This document shows positions 1 through 8,454 of a stretch of DNA of 44,896 bases, one piece after another (the first letter of the stretch is position 1; each line of letters opens with the position of its first letter). The notes below the pieces were generated by a model that made no database searches, was not told the origin of the DNA, and worked only from the letters and a program-made list of their open reading frames with translations. This DNA comes from Burkholderiales bacterium (GTDB lineage Bacteria > Pseudomonadota > Gammaproteobacteria > Burkholderiales > Burkholderiaceae_C), in NCBI GenBank assembly GCA_018969975.1, contig JAGWXI010000012.1, forward strand, positions 1 through 44,896, given 5' to 3'. The translations under genes were made by a program, and so were the position numbers.

Positions 1-109
1 CCACCACGTCATGCAAGACCCAACGCCAAGTCTGCCAACGACCCATAGCCCCCGGAACACGCTCGCGGCGCATGATGACGGCTACTTGCAAACTGGGGCG
101 TGAAGTCAT
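1..109 (-). CDS. DUF3305 family protein, N-terminal fragment (cut by window edge)
   Basis: Only the first 36 codons are in the window; the gene continues past base 1. The start codon is the ATG at 109-107. The visible peptide begins MTSRPSLQVAVIMRRE and goes on with a Trp-rich stretch (RWQTWRWVLHDVV). As I recall it, this is the opening of the DUF3305 family of Burkholderiales, small proteins usually found beside a DUF3306 protein and formate dehydrogenase genes. The role in formate dehydrogenase metabolism is known only by association. No clear Shine-Dalgarno sequence is visible in front of the ATG. The gene diverges from the repeat-protein gene at 381. Confidence 0.75.
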   Translation of the reverse strand, partial: MTSRPSLQVAVIMRRERVPGAMGRWQTWRWVLHDVV

Positions 110-380
110 GAATCAATGGTAACGGGAGCAAACTTTGTTTTGGGGAAATAGACGTCCGCCAATTTCGTTTTCATAGTCCCTAGCTATTTCCAATCTAAGC
201 CCTCTTCGCAGCTGAAGCAAAAGGAATAATTTGATATAAGTCAATTGATTACTATTTAGTTACTATTGAAATTAATTTTCATAAGTTACTACTTATAAAA
301 AACCTGTCGGTAAACAGACGAATTACAACTGGCATCTTTGTTGCTTACCTGGGGGTAGATTTATTTAAGGGTAGCCCAAA
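110..380. other. AT-rich intergenic region between DUF3305 and the repeat-protein gene
   Basis: I see no gene in these 271 bases. From about 225 onward the DNA becomes strongly AT-rich and carries repeated TTACTA words at 249-254, 260-265 and 286-291; the first two lie 11 bp apart, one helical turn. The region must hold the promoters of both divergent genes. A ribosome binding site AAGGG lies at 367-371, nine bases before the ATG at 381. Confidence 0.6.
272..299 (+). promoter_or_regulatory. Candidate promoter of the octapeptide-repeat gene
   Basis: A -35-like TTAATT at 272-277 and a -10-like TATAAA at 294-299 are separated by 16 bp. This would give a leader of about 75 bases before the ATG at 381. 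The -35 match is weak, so the AT-rich context and the TATAAA box carry most of the weight. TTACTA repeats just upstream could be activator sites. Confidence 0.35.
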
Positions 381-3300
381 ATGCAAAATTCTTCAGTAAC
401 TTCGGTTAGCAGTTCTAGCGCTTCTGTTGCGTACAGCACAACCTTGCCTGATGTTTCCACCGACATTGCGACCCTCAACTCGGATGGCATTAAAGCACTC
501 AGTACGGCCACGATTGCGTCTCTGACAACTGCGCAGCTAGCACTCATTCAACCGGAGTCCATTCCTGGGTTGACCACTGTTCAACTCGGGGCGCTTCCGA
601 CAGGCTCTATCGGCGCCCTCAGTACAGACCAATTACCTTTTTTAGGAACCGCCCAATTAGCCGCCCTTACTACTTTGGCACTACAAGAATTTAAAACCAG
701 CCAAATTCCGACACTGTCAACTCTGCAAATTAGTAGCTTGTCGCAAACACAAGTTGGGGCATTAAAAACAGACCAATTAACCAGTTTGACGTCAACACAA
801 ATTGCCGCCCTCACTAGCCAGCAAGTTATAAGTTTGACGCCGTTGCAGATCGCCGCCCTCACAACTTCTCAATTCCAAGCCATGACCACAGCGCAGTTAT
901 CGGCGCTCACAACAACGCAAATAGCCAATATTGAGGTGGCAGATTTACAAACTTTAGCCGCCAGCAATACACAAATTCAGTCACTGAGTTCGAGCCAACT
1001 TGCTGCACTCAGCACACAACAGGTCTCCACCTTATTTGCCCTGAGCTCGCTTGGATTGACCAATAAACAAGTTGCCGTTATCTCCACTACTGCCCTGTCG
1101 GCGCTGACAACGGATGAAATTAACCACCTCTCTTCCGCACAAATACAAGGATTGACCACCGGCCAAGTTGCAGCGCTCTCATCGACGCAAATCAACAACC
1201 TCAGCACCGACCTGCTCCAAGCGCTGACAAGCACCAGTATTGCCGCCATTCCAACAGCGACGCTGGTGGCCATCAGCACTGCACAGATCAGTAATTTCAA
1301 TTCCTCACAAATTGACGCCTTGACCAGTTCGCAGATAACTGCTTTGACATCAGACCAGTTAGCCAATTTAACTTCCACACAAATCGCGGGTCTAGGTGGT
1401 CCGGGTGTGGCACTTCTGAGTTCAAGCCAAATTGCGGGACTGGGTTCTAGCCAGATTGCAGGCCTAGGTACAGAACTCGTCAAGTCTTTGACAACAACAG
1501 CGATCAAGAATTTGTCGTTGGATCAGGTGGGCTACCTTAGTTCGGGACAAATTGCCGCACTAACAACTGCCCAAGTCAAATCTCTCACATCTGAACAATT
1601 AAATAGCCTGTCTGCTGAAAACCTCGGGGCAATTGAAACTGCGGATATTGCATCCATCACAACGCCTATATTGAGTAGTTTCACGCAGATTTCCAATCTG
1701 AGTTCACAGCAAATACAAGCGTTTACCAATGCGCAAATTCGCTCGCTCACTACGTCGCAATTGCAAAGCCTCTCTGCTGATCAATATGCCAGTTTGACCG
1801 CTGCAGAAATTAGTAACTTGAGCGCCTCACAAGTTGCCAGTTTCACCACTGCAGGGATTTTTACGCTGAGTTCATCGCAAATTCAGGCAATTTCCTCAGC
1901 AGCAGTTACCTCTTTAGACTTGAGCGCACTGAGCACCGATCAATTGAGTGCACTCACTACCAAACAAGTCAGCGCACTGAGTGCAACCAAAATCAATAGC
2001 CTGACAGCTACATCCTTGAGTGCGCTCAGCGGTACCGCCATCACCGCTATTGCAACTGCTGTAATAGCTGCGCTCAATACAGACCAAATCAGTAGCCTCT
2101 CCAATACACAAGTTTCAGCCTTAACCAGCGCGCAAATACAGGCCCTAAGTACTACACAGCTGAATGCTATGAATGCGGATCAAATTGCCAGCATTTCTGT
2201 AGCAGGTGTCTCCGCATTAACCACCGCGCAAATCACCGGGCTTACTGCTGCAATAGATTTGTTAGCAGGATTGAGCACAACGCAAATACCAGCGCTGAGC
2301 GCAGCTAACGTAGCCATACTGACAACGGCACAACTCAATGCTCTGAGTACCGCGCAAATCAACAGCCTCAATGCAACGCAGGCTAAAGCTTTAACTGGCG
2401 TTCAAATAACTGCGCTGACTACAGAAAACATAGCGGCGCTTAGCTCCACTGCAGTTGCCAACCTCAGCACCGCAGCTATCAGCACTATTAGCACCTCGCA
2501 GTTGCAAAACATCACTTCTTCACAATTTCAGGGTTTAACCTCGACTGCCTTGCGTGCCTTGACAACTGACCAGATCGCTGCGCTCACGACCGTACAAACA
2601 TCTTCTTTAAGTACGGCACAGATTTCTGCATTGACAGCGCTGCAAATCAACAAGTTACCCACCGCCAATACGGCTGCTTTGTCTACGGGTCAAATCAAAG
2701 CGCTAGGCTCTGCACAAATTGCAGCGATGACTAGTGCACAAATAAACAACTTAACGTCTGCGCAATTGCAATCTTTAAGTACCGCTGGGGTGGCATCCAT
2801 TTCAACCACCAATATTGCTCTTCTAAGTACCGCTGTCATTTCGAATCTGTCAACTTCACAAATTCAAGCGCTTACTTCCTCGCAATTTGCCAATCTAACT
2901 ACCGATGAAATAACTGCGCTCACAAGTACGCAGTACGCCGCCCTTACGACCAAACAAATTATGGGCTTGGACGTTACACGCGTTTTATCCTTATTTGGCG
3001 GGGCATCCGTCTCAACCAAGATCAGTTCAATTCCAGCCAATGCGCTGACTAAATTAACCACCACGAATACAGCCACGCTCACCAGCGCTCAGTTAGGTGC
3101 CCTAACGACTGCGCAGATTCCTGGCCTCAGTGCCAATGTCATTGGTAGCTTTACAACAACTTCTACAGGGCAAATAAAAGGGCTTACGAACGCTCAAATA
3201 TCCGTTCTGACGCAAGCGCAGGCTAAGGCTTTGAGTGCAGCTCAGCTTGGAGCGCTGACAACGAACCAAACAGCATCTTTATCTACCTACGCAATAGCTG

Positions 3301-3773
3301 CATTAAATTCTGCCGCCGTACCTAGTTTGCAAGTTGCTTCGTTGACTTCAACACAGGTGAAGTCTCTCAAAGCGGTTCAAATTAAATCGTTTACCGCTAG
3401 CAGTCAAATTCCAGCTCTTACTACCGCCCAAGTTTCTTACTTGTCGGCAGACGCCATAAAAGCACTTACGAACACACAAGTTGCAGCGCTGACGGTAAAT
3501 CAAGTGACAAACTTAACAGCTACCCAATCTGCAGCACTCTCTGCCACCCAGCTCAATGCCATGTCAACAGACAGGCTGGTAAAAATAACTCCGTCTAACT
3601 TGCGTTCTGTAGCACTCGCTGGAATGACGGAAAGTAAACTAAGAGCATTGTTTGACTCAACCAGAGCGACTATCAACAACACAGTGACCTTAGATCAGTG
3701 GAACATGCTTGGAAGCACTAAGCGAGCATTGCTCAGGGGGTTGGGAAGCAGCTTATTCGCGGTTCCTACTTAA
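381..3773 (+). CDS. Giant octapeptide-repeat protein (about 128 units of L-[ST]-[ST]-x-Q-[ILV]-x-x)
   Basis: I do not recognise a named family. The 1130-residue protein is almost entirely an eight-residue repeat from about residue 40 to 1065, with units such as LTTAQLSA, LSSSQIAG and LTSTQIAA. Position 1 is Leu/Ile/Phe/Met, 2-3 are Ser/Thr, 5 is mostly Gln, 6 is Ile/Val/Leu and 8 is small. I count about 128 units by eye, with a few of 5, 6, 9 or 10 residues. There is no Cys and charge is very low, as in secreted or surface repeat proteins. The first 40 residues are Ser-rich with no signal peptide, and the last 60 or so are non-repetitive and basic (RALLRGLGSSLFAVPT at the end). The [ST]-x-x-Q pattern resembles a helix N-cap box; a beta-solenoid is the other obvious fold. 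A surface, adhesin or matrix role is only a guess. AAGGG at 367-371 supports the ATG. Confidence 0.9.
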   Translation: MQNSSVTSVSSSSASVAYSTTLPDVSTDIATLNSDGIKALSTATIASLTTAQLALIQPESIPGLTTVQLGALPTGSIGALSTDQLPFLGTAQLAALTTLALQEFKTSQIPTLSTLQISSLSQTQVGALKTDQLTSLTSTQIAALTSQQVISLTPLQIAALTTSQFQAMTTAQLSALTTTQIANIEVADLQTLAASNTQIQSLSSSQLAALSTQQVSTLFALSSLGLTNKQVAVISTTALSALTTDEINHLSSAQIQGLTTGQVAALSSTQINNLSTDLLQALTSTSIAAIPTATLVAISTAQISNFNSSQIDALTSSQITALTSDQLANLTSTQIAGLGGPGVALLSSSQIAGLGSSQIAGLGTELVKSLTTTAIKNLSLDQVGYLSSGQIAALTTAQVKSLTSEQLNSLSAENLGAIETADIASITTPILSSFTQISNLSSQQIQAFTNAQIRSLTTSQLQSLSADQYASLTAAEISNLSASQVASFTTAGIFTLSSSQIQAISSAAVTSLDLSALSTDQLSALTTKQVSALSATKINSLTATSLSALSGTAITAIATAVIAALNTDQISSLSNTQVSALTSAQIQALSTTQLNAMNADQIASISVAGVSALTTAQITGLTAAIDLLAGLSTTQIPALSAANVAILTTAQLNALSTAQINSLNATQAKALTGVQITALTTENIAALSSTAVANLSTAAISTISTSQLQNITSSQFQGLTSTALRALTTDQIAALTTVQTSSLSTAQISALTALQINKLPTANTAALSTGQIKALGSAQIAAMTSAQINNLTSAQLQSLSTAGVASISTTNIALLSTAVISNLSTSQIQALTSSQFANLTTDEITALTSTQYAALTTKQIMGLDVTRVLSLFGGASVSTKISSIPANALTKLTTTNTATLTSAQLGALTTAQIPGLSANVIGSFTTTSTGQIKGLTNAQISVLTQAQAKALSAAQLGALTTNQTASLSTYAIAALNSAAVPSLQVASLTSTQVKSLKAVQIKSFTASSQIPALTTAQVSYLSADAIKALTNTQVAALTVNQVTNLTATQSAALSATQLNAMSTDRLVKITPSNLRSVALAGMTESKLRALFDSTRATINNTVTLDQWNMLGSTKRALLRGLGSSLFAVPT
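498..3575 (+). repeat. 24-bp coding repeat array (octapeptide solenoid)
   Basis: The DNA has a 24-bp coding period through almost the whole gene at 381-3773. Units are conserved as protein but diverge strongly as DNA: synonymous codons such as CTC/TTG/TTA/CTG alternate at the same position. The array is therefore old and held by selection on the protein, not freshly expanded. Units that break the Gln-5 rule cluster in groups roughly every 13-18 units, suggesting a larger period near 130 residues. Confidence 0.8.
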
Positions 3774-3794
3774 ACACCCAAGCATTGAATTCGG

Positions 3795-4886
3795 TTAAGT
3801 ATCCTTGCTGACTTTGATAGAAGGAAACTTAGAAGAAAAGTCTTTCGCCTTGGCGGCAATCTTGACCGCCACTTGCCTGGCCATTGCTTTGTAAATAAGC
3901 GCCACATCCCCCTCAGGGTCTGCCACCACGGTGGGCTTGCCGCTGTCGGCTTGCAAACGAATTTGCATGTTCAATGGCAAAGCACCTAAGTAATCCATGC
4001 CGTAGGTTGCGGCCATCTTCTTGCCGCCATCTACACCAAAAATATGTTCCGTGTGGCCGCACTGGGTACAGATGTGCACCGCCATGTTTTCCACCAATCC
4101 CAAAATTGGTACGCCCACTTTCTCGAACATCTTGATGCCTTTTTTGGCGTCGAGTAATGCAATGTCTTGCGGGGTCGTCACAATCACAGCGCCAGTCATG
4201 GGCACGCGTTGGCTCAATGTGAGTTGTATATCACCTGTGCCAGGCGGCATATCGACAATCAAATAATCCAAGTCACGCCAATTGGTTTGGCGCAACAACT
4301 GCTCAAGCGCTTGGGTAGCCATGGGCCCCCGCCAAATCATGGCTTCATCTTGGTCCACCAAAAAACCAATCGACATCACTTGCACGCCGTAGTTTTCTAA
4401 GGGGTCCATGGTCTTGCCGTCTTCACTTTCGGGTCGACCTTCGATGCCCATCATCATGGGCTGGCTAGGACCGTAGATATCGGCATCCAACAGACCAACA
4501 CTGGCACCTTCTGCGGCTAAGGCCAAGGCTAAATTAACAGCGGTGGTGCTCTTACCTACGCCGCCTTTTCCTGAAGCCACAGCGATGATGTTCTTGACTT
4601 GCGGCAAGAGTTGAACGCCGCGCTGCGCTGCATGCGCCACGATCTCTGAGCTGATATTGACCGACACATTAGCAACTCCAGCAATAGTTTTGGCAGCAGC
4701 GATCAATTCTTTTCGCAAAGCTGGCAATTGACTTTTAGCGGGATAACCCAGCACTACATCGAAAGAGACATCGTTGTCTTGGATGTGCAAATTTTTAAGA
4801 GATTTGGAACTAACAAAATCTTTGCCCGTATTCGGGTCGACAACGGTTTGTAAGGCGGCTTGTAGCGCCTGCTCGGTCAGTGCCAT
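3795..4886 (-). CDS. apbC: Iron-sulfur cluster carrier protein ApbC/Mrp (NBP35-like P-loop ATPase)
   Basis: The 363-residue product binds and transfers Fe-S clusters to target apoproteins in the cytoplasm. An N-terminal DUF59/MIP18-like domain (about residues 1-95) precedes the P-loop domain, which has the deviant Walker A motif GKGGVGKST, the DADIYGPSQ switch region and a CTQCGH pair that is the expected bridging-cluster CxxC. I chose the ATG at 4886 (MALTEQALQ) because homologues start there; the open frame runs 39 codons further upstream into the metG promoter region. No good Shine-Dalgarno site is visible. The gene diverges from metG across 115 bp and converges on the repeat-protein gene with 21 bp between stops. 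Confidence 0.95.
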   Translation of the reverse strand: MALTEQALQAALQTVVDPNTGKDFVSSKSLKNLHIQDNDVSFDVVLGYPAKSQLPALRKELIAAAKTIAGVANVSVNISSEIVAHAAQRGVQLLPQVKNIIAVASGKGGVGKSTTAVNLALALAAEGASVGLLDADIYGPSQPMMMGIEGRPESEDGKTMDPLENYGVQVMSIGFLVDQDEAMIWRGPMATQALEQLLRQTNWRDLDYLIVDMPPGTGDIQLTLSQRVPMTGAVIVTTPQDIALLDAKKGIKMFEKVGVPILGLVENMAVHICTQCGHTEHIFGVDGGKKMAATYGMDYLGALPLNMQIRLQADSGKPTVVADPEGDVALIYKAMARQVAVKIAAKAKDFSSKFPSIKVSKDT

Positions 4887-5001
4887 GGGGAAGAAGCTTT
4901 CTAGAAAATAAAGACGCGACAGACTGTAGCGCGGCCGAGATTTTGTCACGCACAGAGCAGGAACTAAAATTAACCCTTTCGCCCCTACGGTCCTTTGCAC
5001 C

Positions 5002-6732
5002 ATGTCTTTGCGTCAGATCTTCGTTACCACTGCCCTTCCTTATGCCAATGGCAACTTCCATATTGGGCACATCATGGAATACATACAAGCCGACATTTGG
5101 GTGCGGTTTCAACGTATGCAGGGCCATGCCGTCAACTTTGTAGGTGCTGATGACACGCACGGCGCGCCGATCATGATCGCCGCGGATAAAGCTGGTCTAA
5201 CACCGCAACAGTTTGTTGCCAACATCGCCGCGGGCCGACAACAATATCTAGATGGTTTTCACATCAGCTTTGATAACTGGCACAGCACCGATGCTGTTGA
5301 AAACCACGAACTTGCTAAGCAAATCTATAAAGACTTACGAGATATTCCTGATGCCCAAGGCGGTTCACTGATTGCGCGCAAAACGATTGAACAGTTCTTT
5401 GACCCAGAAAAAAACATGTTCTTGCCAGACAGGTTTATCCAAGGCGAGTGCCCCAAATGCCACGCCAAAGACCAATACGGCGACAACTGCGAAGTGTGTG
5501 GTGCTGTCTATGCCCCGACGGATTTGATCAACCCGTTTTCTGCTTTGTCTGGCGCCAAACCTGAGCTCAAATCCTCCGAGCATTTCTTCTTCAAATTATC
5601 TGACCCACGTTGCATAGCGTTTTTACAAAACTGGACGCAAGGATTGGATGAGCAAGGTAAGCCCCGCTTGCAACCAGAAGTCGCAAACAAAGTCAAAGAG
5701 TGGTTTAGTGTTCGCACCAACCCCGACGGCACTACCAGCGAAGGCTTGGGTGACTGGGATATTTCGCGCGACGCGCCCTACTTTGGTATTGAAATTCCAG
5801 ATGCGCCTGGTAAATATTTTTATGTGTGGTTAGATGCACCCGTGGGTTATTTGGCATCTCTAAAAAACTTGCTCGATAAACGCCGTGTTGCTGATTCCAA
5901 GAGCCCCACTTATGAAGCCTATATGGCTGATCCAACTCTGGAGCAATACCACTTCATTGGCAAAGACATCGTCACGTTTCACACTTTGTTTTGGCCTGCT
6001 ATGTTGCATTTCAGTGGACGCAAAGCGCCCAACAATGTGTTCGTGCACGGCTTCTTAACCGTCAACAACGGCGAGAAGATGAGCAAGAGCCGAGGCACAG
6101 GACTCGACCCATTGAAGTACCTCGGACTGGGTATGAACCCAGAATGGTTGCGCTATTACTTGGCCGCCAAACTCAACGGGCGCAACGAAGATGTGGACTT
6201 CAATGCCGAAGACTTTATGGTGCGGGTCAATGCAGATTTGGTGGGTAAATTTATCAATATTGCAAGCCGCTCTGCCGGGTTTATTACCAAACGCTTTGAT
6301 GGCAAGCTAGGTGTTATGTCTGCTGATGGGAATGCTTTGTTGTCCCAGTTACGCAATGCGCTTGCGCCGATTGCGCAACATTTTGAGACACGCGACTTTG
6401 CGCGTGCTGTCCGCGAAACCATGGCATTAGCTGATCGTGTGAACGAATATGTGGATACCAACAAACCATGGGAACTCGCTAAGCTTGCTGGGCAAGAAGC
6501 CCGCCTACATGATGTTTGCACCACCTGTTTAGAAGCGTTTCGGCTTTTAAGCACCATGCTCAAACCCATCCTTCCTTTGCTTGCAGAGCAAGCCGAAGCC
6601 TTCTTAAAAGTTTCACCACTCACCTTTACCCAAGCAGCGAAACCCCTACCTGCAGGACACGCCATAGGCGAATACAAACACCTGATGCAACGCGTAGATA
6701 TCAAAATGCTCGAATCACTCTTTGAAAGCTAA
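5002..6732 (+). CDS. metG: Methionine-tRNA ligase, short form without C-terminal tRNA-binding domain
   Basis: Charges tRNA-Met with methionine in the cytoplasm. The class I signatures are clear: FHIGH near residue 19, KMSKS followed by RGT near residue 355, and a zinc knuckle with two CxxC-type pairs (CPKC and CEVC) near 150-165. The anticodon-binding alpha-helical domain follows to about residue 575. At 576 residues it is shorter than the roughly 680-700 residue MetG usual in related bacteria. The alignment-like text stops right after the HLMQRVD region, where the long form continues through a linker into an EMAP-type tRNA-binding domain. The TAA stop at 6730-6732 overlaps the first bases of a REP-like palindrome at 6731-6751, so the tail may have been lost by recombination or insertion. 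The catalytic core looks intact. Confidence 0.96.
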   Translation: MSLRQIFVTTALPYANGNFHIGHIMEYIQADIWVRFQRMQGHAVNFVGADDTHGAPIMIAADKAGLTPQQFVANIAAGRQQYLDGFHISFDNWHSTDAVENHELAKQIYKDLRDIPDAQGGSLIARKTIEQFFDPEKNMFLPDRFIQGECPKCHAKDQYGDNCEVCGAVYAPTDLINPFSALSGAKPELKSSEHFFFKLSDPRCIAFLQNWTQGLDEQGKPRLQPEVANKVKEWFSVRTNPDGTTSEGLGDWDISRDAPYFGIEIPDAPGKYFYVWLDAPVGYLASLKNLLDKRRVADSKSPTYEAYMADPTLEQYHFIGKDIVTFHTLFWPAMLHFSGRKAPNNVFVHGFLTVNNGEKMSKSRGTGLDPLKYLGLGMNPEWLRYYLAAKLNGRNEDVDFNAEDFMVRVNADLVGKFINIASRSAGFITKRFDGKLGVMSADGNALLSQLRNALAPIAQHFETRDFARAVRETMALADRVNEYVDTNKPWELAKLAGQEARLHDVCTTCLEAFRLLSTMLKPILPLLAEQAEAFLKVSPLTFTQAAKPLPAGHAIGEYKHLMQRVDIKMLESLFES

Positions 6733-6751
6733 TTGGGGTCAGAACCCAATT
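6731..6751. repeat. REP-like palindrome at the metG/sulP junction
   Basis: Arms AATTGGG (6731-6737) and CCCAATT (6745-6751) are perfect inverted repeats around a 7-base loop GTCAGAA. The word TTGGGGTCAG is shared with the larger palindrome at the other end of sulP. Its first two bases complete the metG stop codon. Short GGGGTCAG palindromes of this style resemble REP elements spread by Y1-family (RAYT) transposases, an assignment from memory. Confidence 0.65.
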
Positions 6752-6758
6752 AATTGCA

Positions 6759-8402
6759 ATGCACTTCAGGCCCAAACTCATCGAAGCGCTGATTGGCTAC
6801 AACCGAGAGCGGCTGTTTAAAGATATTGCTGCTGGTATGACTGTGGGCGTAGTCGCTTTGCCCTTGGCGATGGCTTTTGCGATTGCTTCTGGACTGACGC
6901 CTGAAGCGGGATTGTTTACGGCGATTTTGTCGGGGTTCATGATCTCCGCATTAGGCGGCAGTCGGGTACAAATTGGCGGCCCTGCAGGTGCTTTTATTGT
7001 GATAGTTTATGGAATTTTGACGCGCTATGGGCTGGCGAATTTGATAATTGCCACCGCTATGTCGGGCGTCATGTTATTGGCGATGGGGCTACTGCGATTG
7101 GGCTCTCTCATTCGATTTATTCCGGTGGCAGTGGTGATTGGTTTTACCAACGGTATTGCGGTGTTGATCATGGTCTCGCAGATCAAAGATTTTTTAGGTT
7201 TGCGTATCAATGCAATGCCCGCTGATTTTTTTGGAATTCTCGCCACACTCTCGCAACATAGTGCAAGCATCAATATGCAGGCTTTTACTTTGGCTCTGGC
7301 TTGTTTGTGCTTACTAGTGGCGTGGCAACAGGTTCTACCTCGCGTATTGGGACAATATGCGCTAACAAAGAAACTCTCGCTTATCCCAGGCTCAATGCTG
7401 GTCTTGGTTTTAGGAACATTGGCAACAAGTTCTATGGGCTTAGAAGTCGAAACCATTGCATCGCGCTTTGGTGGCATTCCCAACCAACTGCCTGCATTGG
7501 TCTGGCCCGACTTCACTTGGCAAAATATCCAAGCACTCTGGTTGCCAGCTGCCACATTGGCACTTTTAGGTGCAATCGAGTCTTTGCTGTGCGCGCGCAT
7601 CGCCGACCAAATGATGGCGCAAACGCCTTATGGAGATCGCCACGACGCCAACCAAGAATTGATGGCGCAAGGCATAGCGAACATCGTCACCCCCTTCTTT
7701 GGCGGAATGCCTGCGACTGGAACGATTGCACGCACGGTTACGAATGTGAAAAACGGCGGCAATTCCCCCATAGCAGGCATCGTCCATGCGCTGACCTTGC
7801 TGATGGTGGTCTGGGTGGCGGCACCTCTTGCAGGCGGCATTCCGTTGGCGGTGCTCTCTGCCATATTGATGTTCGTTGCATGGAATATGGGAGCGTGGCG
7901 CGAGTTTGTGCACTTGCGTCAATTCCGCTTGCCCTACCGAGCTACCTTGTTGGCCGTATTCGTACTTACCGTGGTGGTCGACCTCACCGTCGCAGTAGAA
8001 GTTGGTTTGGTTGCAGCTTGTCTGACATTTATCTTTCGCATCTCTAGTTTGAGTCGGGCTGAAGCGATCGATGTCTCTATTCCCGATGTTCACGCATACC
8101 GCTTAAACGGTGCCTTGTTTTTTGCGGCAGTAGCTTTGGTGGAAAAGATTGAAGACAAACTGCCCTCAAAAGCTGTGGTGTTAGACCTGTCTTCGCTCAT
8201 TTACATCGACTCATCCGGTGCAGACGCCTTACAAGCCTTGGCACGCACCTGCGAGAAAAAACAAGTGCGTCTGATTGTTTGCGGCATTTCGCACCAACCA
8301 TTGGACATATTGAAACGTTGCGGCTTGCTGGCCGCGCCAAGCCTTGAAATAGCCTCAGATTGGGCGGATGCAATGGAGAAATGGGGGTCAGGGGGCCCCT
8401 GA
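6759..8402 (+). CDS. SulP family inorganic anion transporter with STAS domain
   Basis: A 547-residue inner-membrane transporter of the SulP/SLC26 family, moving sulfate, bicarbonate or a dicarboxylate; the substrate cannot be read from the sequence. The N-terminal sulfate-transporter region (about residues 20-390) shows many hydrophobic spans, beginning with the typical AAGMTVGVVALPLAMAFAI stretch and a conserved GPAGAF segment. A cytoplasmic STAS domain occupies about 420-540, with the anti-sigma-antagonist-like motif VLDLSSLIYIDSSGADAL. The ATG at 6759 lacks a visible Shine-Dalgarno site. The last residues (WGSGGP) and the stop codon are encoded inside a long palindrome, so the C-terminal tip is probably repeat-derived. 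The gene sits between core genes and is flanked by REP-like elements on both sides, suggesting it was inserted or rearranged. Confidence 0.93.
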   Translation: MHFRPKLIEALIGYNRERLFKDIAAGMTVGVVALPLAMAFAIASGLTPEAGLFTAILSGFMISALGGSRVQIGGPAGAFIVIVYGILTRYGLANLIIATAMSGVMLLAMGLLRLGSLIRFIPVAVVIGFTNGIAVLIMVSQIKDFLGLRINAMPADFFGILATLSQHSASINMQAFTLALACLCLLVAWQQVLPRVLGQYALTKKLSLIPGSMLVLVLGTLATSSMGLEVETIASRFGGIPNQLPALVWPDFTWQNIQALWLPAATLALLGAIESLLCARIADQMMAQTPYGDRHDANQELMAQGIANIVTPFFGGMPATGTIARTVTNVKNGGNSPIAGIVHALTLLMVVWVAAPLAGGIPLAVLSAILMFVAWNMGAWREFVHLRQFRLPYRATLLAVFVLTVVVDLTVAVEVGLVAACLTFIFRISSLSRAEAIDVSIPDVHAYRLNGALFFAAVALVEKIEDKLPSKAVVLDLSSLIYIDSSGADALQALARTCEKKQVRLIVCGISHQPLDILKRCGLLAAPSLEIASDWADAMEKWGSGGP

Positions 8403-8416
8403 CCCCAATTTCTCCA
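8374..8416. repeat. Long REP-like palindrome over the sulP stop codon
   Basis: Two 21-bp arms (8374-8394 and 8396-8416) are inverted copies with one mismatch around a single central G at 8395. The inner part is GGGGTCAGGGG against CCCCTGACCCC, sharing TTGGGGTCAG with the palindrome at 6731-6751. It would form a very stable hairpin in RNA or a cruciform in DNA. No T-run follows on either strand, so it is not a classic intrinsic terminator, though it may protect the mRNA 3' end. Confidence 0.8.
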
Positions 8417-8454
8417 GCCCGCTAAAATCCCCAGTTGCCTTTTTTAGAGCCGCT

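Noticed and set aside
977-1507. Minus-strand open frame of 176 codons inside the repeat gene (and similar ones at 581-862, 1532-1750 and 2180-2371)
   Set aside because: The 24-bp repeats keep a stop-free antisense frame by chance; the peptides are merely the antisense of the repeat and have no ribosome binding site.
498-3575. Regular 24-bp periodicity resembling a tandem or CRISPR-like array
   Set aside because: There are no identical repeats separated by unique spacers; the period is that of the octapeptide code, and the DNA copies differ at many synonymous sites.
6156-6704. 182-codon minus-strand open frame over the end of metG
   Set aside because: It lies wholly inside a well-supported gene and its translation resembles no family.
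7301-8047. 248-codon plus-strand frame within sulP
   Set aside because: It overlaps the convincing SulP frame, and its Arg/His/Cys-rich composition is typical of a shifted frame.
8374-8416. Intrinsic terminator of sulP
   Set aside because: The hairpin is very strong but is not followed by a T-run on either strand, and its relation to the 6731-6751 palindrome favours a REP-like element.
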